Shown: piece after piece, positions 31,871 through 37,900 of the stretch
Numbering within the stretch: the stretch's first letter is position 1
How the letters are laid out: each line of letters starts with the position of its first letter
Assembly (NCBI GenBank): GCA_035310125.1
Contig: DATGEP010000343.1
Span: 1-37,900, forward strand
Length of the DNA stretch: 37,900 nt
Source: DATGEP01 sp035310125
Lineage (GTDB): Bacteria > Chloroflexota > Ktedonobacteria > Ktedonobacterales > JADMIN01
Reading direction: 5' to 3'
The notes under the pieces: generated by a model
What the model saw: only the letters and a program-made list of their open reading frames with translations
What the model was told of the DNA's origin: nothing
Databases searched by the model: none
Made by a program: the position numbers and the translations under genes

Positions 31871-33664
31871 ATGTTGCTTCTCTTCCAGGTTCTCGCGCGA
31901 ATCTCACGACGTCCCGGTCAGCCAAGGAAGCGCATCTCGCGTGCGCGCCAACATTGGTATGCCATCTTCCGGTACATTGATGGCATATTCATTGTTGGTG
32001 GGCTGTTTGCCCTGACTGTTATCGTCGTGCGCTCTGATTTCATCTTCATTCTCCTTCCCACCGGCCTGAGCTTATTCGTCACGTTCGTCATGGCGCGCTC
32101 CTTCCTTTCCAATCTCAAAGCGCTCTTTTTTACGACTGTGGTGGCGCTCGTCTATTTTGCCGGCGTCACTGGTTGGGAGCTACTCACTCACAGCGGCACG
32201 GAGTCGAAGACGATCCTGGTCACAACCACACTGGCCGTAGCGGTTATGCTCGCGCCACTGGCTATCGGTGCGCTACGTGCGCTCGACCAGCGTTTCCACC
32301 TCCGCGATGATGCGGTCGGCAAGATGGTCGAGGCGTTCACCTCGGCACTACGTGAGGAAATTGATCTCGATCAGATCCGCGAGCGCTTCCTAGACGTAGT
32401 CCAGAAGACGCTGCAGCCACAATTCGCCTCGATGTGGGCACTTGCGCCTGCTCAGGACACTCCGGAAACAGCCAGCCAAAGGTCGCGATCCGCAGTCGTG
32501 GCGCCCCTGCCACAGCACGCGGCTGAGCGGAAGCCGGACCTTCCTGTCGCGCCACTCGCCGCCATCTCGTATCAAGATCCCATTGTCGGATATATCCTCG
32601 AGCATCCCGGTACAGTGGAGATAGAGCGCCTGCGTATAGACTCGCCTGTGGTACAAAACCTCAAGGCCGAAGGTGCCGAGCTCGCGCTGCCGCTGGTGAG
32701 TCAAGGCGAATTGATCGCTCTGCTCGCGCTAGGGCCACGCATGGATGGATTGGAATACACCCGCGCGGACCGTAACCTGCTCACGACATTAGTATCGCAG
32801 GTCGCGCCGTCGCTTCGGGTAGGGCAGTTGGTGCGTACCCAGCAGGCACAGGTGCGCGAGCGTGAACGTATCGAACAAGAGCTGCGGACAGCGCAGGTTA
32901 TTCAGCGCACGTTTTTGCCCAAGACGGTGCCGGCGCCTGCGGGATGGCGAATCGTACCCCACTATCAACCCGCGCGTGAAGTCGGCGGCGACTTCTACGA
33001 CTTTCTCCCATTTGAAGATGGGAGACTGGGTATCATCATTGGCGACGTGACCGATAAAGGGATACCAGCCGCTCTCGTGATGACGGCTACGCGCACCATG
33101 CTACGTACTGCCTCTCAGCAGGCGGCTTCTCCAGGAAAGGTCTTCGCACGAGTGAACGATCTGCTTTCGGCTGACATTCCCGAAAGCATGTTTGTGACAT
33201 GCTTCTATGCGATCCTTGATCCCGCCAGCGGTTACCTACGCTTCGCCAACGCGGGCCAGGATTTGCCGTACCTGCGTCATGACGACGGCGGTATTTGTGA
33301 GTTGTACGCCACGGGCATGCCGCTTGGTCTCATGCCGGGCTCGCGCTACGAGGAGGGGGAGACCACCCTGACGCCCGGCGACCATCTGCTCTTCTACAGC
33401 GACGGGCTGGTGGAGGCGCACAATCCCCAGCGCGAGATGTTCGGTCTGCCGCGCCTGCGGGAGCTGTTGCAGCGGCACGGCGATGGCACGCCCCCGATTG
33501 TGTTCTTGCTGCATGCGCTGGCGGAGTTCACCGGCGCTGGCTGGGAACAGGAGGACGACATTACGCTGGTAGCCGTGCAGCGTGCGCCTCACGACAACGT
33601 GCATAGCCATCAAAGCGCAGCCACGCGCGTGGCCGCCGCGACAACCGGCGAGATGGTCCCCTAA
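31871..33664 (+). CDS. SpoIIE-type PP2C phosphatase with membrane and GAF sensor domains
   Basis: A 597-residue protein. Four hydrophobic segments fill about residues 36-135; a GAF-like domain spans about 150-315 (IDLDQIRERFLDVVQKTL, PLVSQGELIALLALG); a short coiled linker (ERERIEQELRTAQVIQRTFL) joins the PP2C/SpoIIE domain from about 355. Metal-binding acids are in GGDFYDF 372-378 and GDVTDKG 391-397, with the downstream D in YSDGLVEAH and EQEDDITLV, so it looks active. Such phosphatases dephosphorylate STAS antagonists in partner-switching systems; a STAS gene lies at 35273. ATG 31871 is chosen because AGGAAGGA (31855-31862) lies eight bases upstream. Bases 33185-33311 are repeated exactly at the window's right end. 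Confidence 0.88.
   Translation: MLLLFQVLARISRRPGQPRKRISRARQHWYAIFRYIDGIFIVGGLFALTVIVVRSDFIFILLPTGLSLFVTFVMARSFLSNLKALFFTTVVALVYFAGVTGWELLTHSGTESKTILVTTTLAVAVMLAPLAIGALRALDQRFHLRDDAVGKMVEAFTSALREEIDLDQIRERFLDVVQKTLQPQFASMWALAPAQDTPETASQRSRSAVVAPLPQHAAERKPDLPVAPLAAISYQDPIVGYILEHPGTVEIERLRIDSPVVQNLKAEGAELALPLVSQGELIALLALGPRMDGLEYTRADRNLLTTLVSQVAPSLRVGQLVRTQQAQVRERERIEQELRTAQVIQRTFLPKTVPAPAGWRIVPHYQPAREVGGDFYDFLPFEDGRLGIIIGDVTDKGIPAALVMTATRTMLRTASQQAASPGKVFARVNDLLSADIPESMFVTCFYAILDPASGYLRFANAGQDLPYLRHDDGGICELYATGMPLGLMPGSRYEEGETTLTPGDHLLFYSDGLVEAHNPQREMFGLPRLRELLQRHGDGTPPIVFLLHALAEFTGAGWEQEDDITLVAVQRAPHDNVHSHQSAATRVAAATTGEMVP
33185..33311. repeat. 127-base direct repeat, internal copy
   Basis: Every base from 33185 to 33311 is the same as 37774-37900. 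The identity begins sharply (AGCATGTTTG onwards), after only moderately similar sequence, and both copies lie in the same reading frame of two SpoIIE domains. Confidence 0.97.
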
Positions 33665-33749
33665 CCCTCCCGCCTGCGCGGCTGGAGCGGCTCCAGACAG
33701 CGTTGAGCGTTTGAGCTTCCGGCGTGTACACAATAGTTTAGGAGAGCGC

Positions 33750-35195
33750 ATGTTCGATGTGGTGGTTATCGGTGGCGGGCCAGCCGGTGTCACAGCCGCC
33801 TTGCGGGCGCGTGAGCTTGGCGCGGAGGTCGCGCTCATCGAGCGCGGCAATCTCGGTGGCACCTGCACCAACGATGGCTGTGTGCCAACCCGCGTACTGG
33901 CTCGTGCGGCGCGACTCATTCGCGAGGCAAGTCAGTTCGAGCGCTACGGGTTGGTCGGCGAGCCGCCAACCGTTGATTTTCCGCAAGTCCTCGCACGCAC
34001 CCAGGAAATGGTGTATCGCATCCACGACAAGAAACAAATCCGCAGCCATCTCGCGGATATGGCCGTCACGGTGCACATGGGCGCTGGTGGCGCCCAGTTT
34101 GTGGACGCCCAGACACTCGCCTGCGCCGATGGCACCAGCATCCAGGCCGAGAAGATCATCATCGCGGCGGGTGGGCATGCGCGTCGTTTCCCATTTCCAG
34201 GGAGCGAGCACGCCATCACCCATAGCGATGTCTGGACGTTGACCGAGCTGCCGCGCTCCATCGCGATCGTTGGCGGCTCCGCAACCGGGTGCCAGCTTGC
34301 CTCGATCTTCGCAGCGTTCGGCGCTGATGTGCATCTCTTCGAAGTCGGCGCCCGGCTTCTCGGCGTAGAAGATGAGGCCGTCTCACACGGCATCATGCAA
34401 GCGTTTGAGCGGCGCGGTATCGCGATTACCACCCAAATTGGCGGCATCGAGCGTATTGAGCGACGCGCGGAAGGTCTTGAGCTTTTCTATCGGCAGGACG
34501 AGGAGGTACGCTCGGTCACAGCGGATGCTGTGTTGCTCGCGGTAGGCTGGCAGTCCAATAGCGAGGAATTGAATCTCGCGGCAGCGGGTGTCGAGTGCGA
34601 GCGTGGCTACATCCGTGTAGATGATTCCCTGCGCACGACGGCTCCAAACATCTTCGCCGCCGGTGATGTGACTGGGCGTATGATGCTGGTGCAAAGCGCC
34701 GTCTCTGAAGGGGCGCTCGCCGCCGAAAGCGCGATATTGGGACCTGACGGCCGGGTTGGGCATCGCATCGTCCCGCATGGCGGGTTCACCGCTCCTGAAT
34801 ACGGCAGCGTTGGGCTGACCGAGATACAGGCCCGCGCCCAGGACGACTGCGCCGTTGCCGTCGTGCCGTATTCACACAGTGATCGCGCGGTGATTGACGG
34901 CCACACGGAGGGCTTCTGCAAACTGATTGTCTCACAGTCCTCGCATCGTGTGCTGGGGGCGCATATCGTCGGCGAACAGGCCGTCGAGCTGCTTCAGCTT
35001 GTCGCGGCGGGCATGTCCGCGAACATGTGGGTGGAACAGCTCGCCGAGATGGAGCTTGCCTATCCCACATTCGCGGCAGTCATTGGACTGGCAGCCAGAC
35101 AAATCGTACGCGACCTGGGAGTGATTCCCGTAGCTCCAGACTGGCGCACGTCCGGAAAACGCGGCGCCATTGAGTGGGAACGCCGCGACGTGTGA
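33750..35195 (+). CDS. FAD-dependent pyridine nucleotide-disulfide oxidoreductase
   Basis: A 481-residue class I flavoprotein disulfide reductase family member. FAD motif GGGPAG 8-13, redox-active disulfide C39-x4-C44 (GGTCTNDGCVPTR), NAD(P) motif VGGSATG 174-180 and second FAD motif FAAGDVTG 302-309 are intact. At the C-terminus, where lipoamide dehydrogenase and glutathione reductase have H-P-T-x-x-E, this protein has AYPTFAAVI (437-445), so the catalytic His-Glu pair is missing and the substrate is probably not lipoamide or glutathione; mercuric reductase also lacks that pair. TAGGAGAG at 33739-33746 supports ATG 33750. It sits between the two phosphatase genes, with a possible redox link to them. 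Confidence 0.88.
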   Translation: MFDVVVIGGGPAGVTAALRARELGAEVALIERGNLGGTCTNDGCVPTRVLARAARLIREASQFERYGLVGEPPTVDFPQVLARTQEMVYRIHDKKQIRSHLADMAVTVHMGAGGAQFVDAQTLACADGTSIQAEKIIIAAGGHARRFPFPGSEHAITHSDVWTLTELPRSIAIVGGSATGCQLASIFAAFGADVHLFEVGARLLGVEDEAVSHGIMQAFERRGIAITTQIGGIERIERRAEGLELFYRQDEEVRSVTADAVLLAVGWQSNSEELNLAAAGVECERGYIRVDDSLRTTAPNIFAAGDVTGRMMLVQSAVSEGALAAESAILGPDGRVGHRIVPHGGFTAPEYGSVGLTEIQARAQDDCAVAVVPYSHSDRAVIDGHTEGFCKLIVSQSSHRVLGAHIVGEQAVELLQLVAAGMSANMWVEQLAEMELAYPTFAAVIGLAARQIVRDLGVIPVAPDWRTSGKRGAIEWERRDV

Positions 35196-35272
35196 GCTTC
35201 AATGTGCGTATTCTCTTGAGAGCTAGAGAATAGGTGAGAGCTTGAGAACAGGGAGTGGTGAGGAGAGAACCA

Positions 35273-35638
35273 ATGCCAGACGACGCCAACGTGCAGATGA
35301 CAGTGCGCCAGGTGACGGCGCACACCGCCGTCATTGATATCAAGGGCGATGTTTCCGCTTTCGCCGAACCGATACTCATGCAGGCGTATTCCCAGGCCAA
35401 CACGCCCACCACTCGTACCTTCATCCTCAACTTCAGTGGCCTCGAATACATGAACAGCAGCGGCATCGGCCTGCTCGTCACCCTGCTCATTCGCATCAAC
35501 CGGCAACACCAGCACTTGCTGGCCTATGGGCTAAGCGACCATTATCAGCACATCTTCACGCTCACCCGTCTCAACGAGGCTATCGGACTACATGCTGACG
35601 AAGCCGCCGCGGTCGCAGAAGCCGCCCACCTGGCATAG
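35273..35638 (+). CDS. STAS-domain anti-sigma factor antagonist
   Basis: A 121-residue single STAS domain of the SpoIIAA/RsbV type. The regulatory loop reads YMNSSGIGLLV near 59-69, where S62 lines up with the serine phosphorylated by RsbW/SpoIIAB kinases (the usual D-S-S-G is N-S-S-G here). The fold order (VIDIKGDVSAFAEPIL, FILNFSGLEYMNSSGIG) is typical. AGGAGAG at 35261-35267, five bases before ATG 35273, gives the start. It is the likely substrate of the flanking SpoIIE phosphatases. No partner kinase/anti-sigma gene is in the window. Confidence 0.9.
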   Translation: MPDDANVQMTVRQVTAHTAVIDIKGDVSAFAEPILMQAYSQANTPTTRTFILNFSGLEYMNSSGIGLLVTLLIRINRQHQHLLAYGLSDHYQHIFTLTRLNEAIGLHADEAAAVAEAAHLA

Positions 35639-35653
35639 ATAGCGGAAGCGGTG

Positions 35654-35767
35654 ATGAGGTCGGGCGTTCCGTCCCTGCACGGGCTCGACTTCAGCTCGCT
35701 GCTGATGTCCATCTTCTTCGTCATCGCCGTATCAGGCTATGGCGTCGAGTTCTCCGTCACCCGCTGA
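35654..35767 (+). CDS. Possible 37-residue membrane peptide gene
   Basis: ATG 35654 to TGA 35765-35767 encodes MRSGVPSLHGLDFSSLLMSI followed by FFVIAVSGYGVEFSVTR. GGAAG at 35643-35647 lies six bases upstream. Third codon positions are overwhelmingly G or C, as in neighbouring genes, and a hydrophobic stretch (about 15-30) could span the membrane. It lies between the STAS and second SpoIIE genes. It could be a small subunit, a leader peptide or a remnant of a larger gene. Confidence 0.4.
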   Translation: MRSGVPSLHGLDFSSLLMSIFFVIAVSGYGVEFSVTR

Positions 35768-35826
35768 CGAAATCACTGGCATGCCGCGGACGGCTGAGTG
35801 CAAACACACGCGAGAAGGAGGAGCTA

Positions 35827-37900
35827 ATGGTGCCGTTCGTGCATACTACCGCGAAGCAGCTCGTTTTGGGAAGCGCCGGCATCGCGGCAAGCGGCGTGGT
35901 CCCGTTCGCCGCGAGCTGGCTTGCGATATGTGCTCTTTGCGCGCTGGTCTACTGGCTTCTGGCGCTGCGCATTTTTCGACACCGGCGACACCGCCAGAGC
36001 GAGAATCGGGGCATGTTGTATGTCTCCTTCTTTCTCGTTGCGTTCGCGGGAAGCACCCTCGTCGTGGAAGATTCTTTTGCGATTCATGACCCAGCCTTCT
36101 CGCTGCCTGTGTCGGGATTCTTCCTGCTCTTCTTCTATTTCTTTGCTGACAGTCGTTACACCCGTACGTGGACACGGTGGTTGGTGCTGTTGTTCGGCTT
36201 GTCTCAGATTGGGCCACTCGCTCCGCCAAAGCCGCAGCCAGCTAATCCTGCATCTACTCAATACATTGCTCACATTCCTGGGGGGCCGTACGGAGGGTTG
36301 GTAACGCTTGGGTATGGCGCGATTGCGTTATTCGGTGACATGTTCTTGATAACAATCGTTGTTTCAGGCATTCTTCCGAATATCTACTATCGCTACCGTC
36401 ACCTGTGTGATACCGGAGCGCAGTACCAGATCCAGCGGAACGGACGCGCTGTCATAGGTGTTGCGCTAGCCTTCGGAAGCTTTCTCATTCTGATCGTGTC
36501 GGCTTTATTTGCTCAGTCATCCACACAAGATTCTTCCGTGGTGTACCTTTGCGTGCGCACCGGCTTTTACTTGCTCACGACCCTTCTTCCAGTCGCGATT
36601 GCCTTTGCGCTGCTGCGTGGGCAACCCTATGATCGCGCCGCTCTCATCAACCGCATAGCAATTTACGGCACGCTCAGTATCTGCCTGATTGCCGTCTACG
36701 TTGCCACTACCGGGCTACGGCTCTTCATTCCTGGACTCCTGGTATTTCCGCTTGTGCTCGTGCTTATTGCCCTCGACGTGCCCATCATGGTAGCGCTATA
36801 CCCCCCGCTTTATGCGCAAATCCAAACTCAGATAAACCGGCGTTTCTTTCGCAGCCAGTATGACGCCACTCAGCTTCTCGCGGCGTATCGCGTGACGCTG
36901 CCGGAGGGGACGCGCCTGGACCAGCTGTGTAGAAACCTCGTCGCCGCCGTCCAAAAGGCCATGCAAGCCCGTTACGTCGCGCTCTGGCTGCGTTCGCCAG
37001 CGATCATGTATGGCGTGAACGCCCTGGCGCTGCCAGTGGATGCCACCCCGCGCGCTCGGTATGTGATGCCCAGCGAGCATACTCCGGAGCTTCATCTGCG
37101 CTGGCAAGCAAGTACGGCATTAACGCAGGCCGAGTTGCCAACACTTACTATCTCTTCCGATGATCCGGCACGCGCGTCGTTGCTTCGACCTTCCAACGCG
37201 ATACAAATGACGCGATTGCCGTCGGAGTCGCCCGTTGCGTCCGCTATGAGAGATGTTGGGGCGGATCTTATCATTCCGCTGTTCTGGCAGAGCGAGCTGG
37301 TTGGCTTACTCGCCCTCGGTGAACGGTTGAGTGGGCAACGGTACACGTTTGACGACCGTGAGCTGCTGACGACGCTCATGGATCAGGTGACTCCGACACT
37401 GCATGTCGCGCACGTCACACAAGAGCAGGATGTTGAGCAACGCCAGCGCGAGCGTGTCGAGCAGGAGCTACAGACAGCCCGGCGCATCCAGGAGGCGCTG
37501 CTGCCGAAATCCGTCCCAGTACTCGACGGATGGCAGCTTGCGACATGCTACCAACCCGCGCGCGAGGTTGGCGGTGATTTCTACGACTTCTTCTCCCTGG
37601 CGGATGGGCGGCTGGGACTTGTGCTGGGCGATGTCACCGATAAGGGCATTCCCGCCGCGCTAGTGATGGCCACCACCCGCAGCATGCTTCGGGCTGTGGC
37701 GGCGCACCACGCTATCTCCCCCGGCGAAGTGCTGGCGCAGGTCAACGAGCTTCTCTGCCCGGATCTGCCCGCCAGCATGTTTGTGACATGCTTCTATGCG
37801 ATCCTTGATCCCGCCAGCGGTTACCTACGCTTCGCCAACGCGGGCCAGGATTTGCCGTACCTGCGTCATGACGACGGCGGTATTTGTGAGTTGTACGCCA
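35827..37900 (+). CDS. SpoIIE-type PP2C phosphatase with polytopic membrane sensor, 3' truncated
   Basis: A single open frame runs from ATG 35827 off the right edge (691 codons so far). AGGAGGAG at 35816-35823 lies about four bases upstream. The first about 330 residues contain seven or eight hydrophobic segments, joined to the soluble part by INRRFFRSQYDATQLL near 340-355. A GAF-like domain follows (about 360-535, ending IIPLFWQSELVGLLALGE), then a coiled linker (ERVEQELQTARRIQEALLPK) and the PP2C/SpoIIE domain with GGDFYDF and GDVTDKG. The plan matches the phosphatase at 31871, but the membrane part differs, so the two probably sense different signals. Much of the membrane region uses more A/T-ending codons than its neighbours. 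The last 127 bases equal 33185-33311. Confidence 0.88.
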   Translation, partial: MVPFVHTTAKQLVLGSAGIAASGVVPFAASWLAICALCALVYWLLALRIFRHRRHRQSENRGMLYVSFFLVAFAGSTLVVEDSFAIHDPAFSLPVSGFFLLFFYFFADSRYTRTWTRWLVLLFGLSQIGPLAPPKPQPANPASTQYIAHIPGGPYGGLVTLGYGAIALFGDMFLITIVVSGILPNIYYRYRHLCDTGAQYQIQRNGRAVIGVALAFGSFLILIVSALFAQSSTQDSSVVYLCVRTGFYLLTTLLPVAIAFALLRGQPYDRAALINRIAIYGTLSICLIAVYVATTGLRLFIPGLLVFPLVLVLIALDVPIMVALYPPLYAQIQTQINRRFFRSQYDATQLLAAYRVTLPEGTRLDQLCRNLVAAVQKAMQARYVALWLRSPAIMYGVNALALPVDATPRARYVMPSEHTPELHLRWQASTALTQAELPTLTISSDDPARASLLRPSNAIQMTRLPSESPVASAMRDVGADLIIPLFWQSELVGLLALGERLSGQRYTFDDRELLTTLMDQVTPTLHVAHVTQEQDVEQRQRERVEQELQTARRIQEALLPKSVPVLDGWQLATCYQPAREVGGDFYDFFSLADGRLGLVLGDVTDKGIPAALVMATTRSMLRAVAAHHAISPGEVLAQVNELLCPDLPASMFVTCFYAILDPASGYLRFANAGQDLPYLRHDDGGICELYA
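37774..37900. repeat. 127-base direct repeat, terminal copy
   Basis: Same sequence as 33185-33311, starting at AGCATGTTTG and ending exactly at the last base of the window. Both copies are in frame within SpoIIE domains. The length and placement are suspicious for an assembly end. Confidence 0.97.

Noticed and set aside
36796..37778. Several short minus-strand frames at the right end
   Set aside because: They are antisense to the single open frame running from 35827 to the window end.

Overview
The window is GC-rich (clearly above 50 percent by eye) and densely coded, mostly on the plus strand. The gene content points to a Chloroflexota bacterium, possibly Ktedonobacteria-like: DUF4388/PATAN signalling proteins, multi-domain SpoIIE-type phosphatases with N-terminal membrane/GAF sensors, a bacterial deoxyhypusine-synthase-like protein, DUF2330, DUF309, HflX and S20. 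This placement is inferred from gene families and no rRNA is present to confirm it. Both ends cut genes. The last 127 bases exactly repeat an internal stretch, which suggests the right edge is an assembly break.

Layout. 1-163: tail of a beta-propeller-like protein. 340-2741: FkbM-type methyltransferase, then GTPase hflX. 2783-4954: ECF sigma factor behind a large leader hairpin, overlapping a zinc-finger anti-sigma factor whose outer part carries five Asp-box repeats. 5231-8236: rpsT, two small membrane proteins and an MFS transporter. 8555-11029: a MOCOS-like class V aminotransferase and an unknown protein. 11026-12818 (minus): a REC-PATAN-Roadblock response regulator and a small conserved-looking protein. 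12819-13296: repeat-rich intergenic region. 13297-17360: fused aconitase-family enzyme and a large Rieske protein. 17506-21557: unknown protein, deoxyhypusine-synthase-like protein, XdhC and tandem GNAT. 21651-26299: small proteins and a signalling cluster (PATAN protein, Cache-type transmembrane sensor with a Met-rich tail, cyclic-nucleotide-binding protein), closed by a clear intrinsic terminator. 26458-29438: DUF2330 membrane protein, DUF309 protein and two small uncharacterised proteins. 29938-31658: ABC exporter pair. 31871-37900: a partner-switching-like group (two SpoIIE phosphatases, one STAS antagonist, one flavin disulfide oxidoreductase, one tiny membrane ORF).

How the genes fit together. 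Signal transduction dominates: an ECF sigma/anti-sigma pair, two PATAN proteins, a Cache sensor, a cNMP-binding protein and SpoIIE/STAS components. No RsbW-type kinase or target sigma factor for the SpoIIE/STAS group lies in the window, so those partners must be elsewhere. XdhC and the MOCOS-like protein both suggest molybdo-hydroxylase maturation, but no xanthine-dehydrogenase subunit is present. Many promoters that can be read are extended -10 types (TGnTATAAT-like). Intergenic regions carry several palindromes and dispersed hairpin repeats that are not explained by the genes and are listed as findings.
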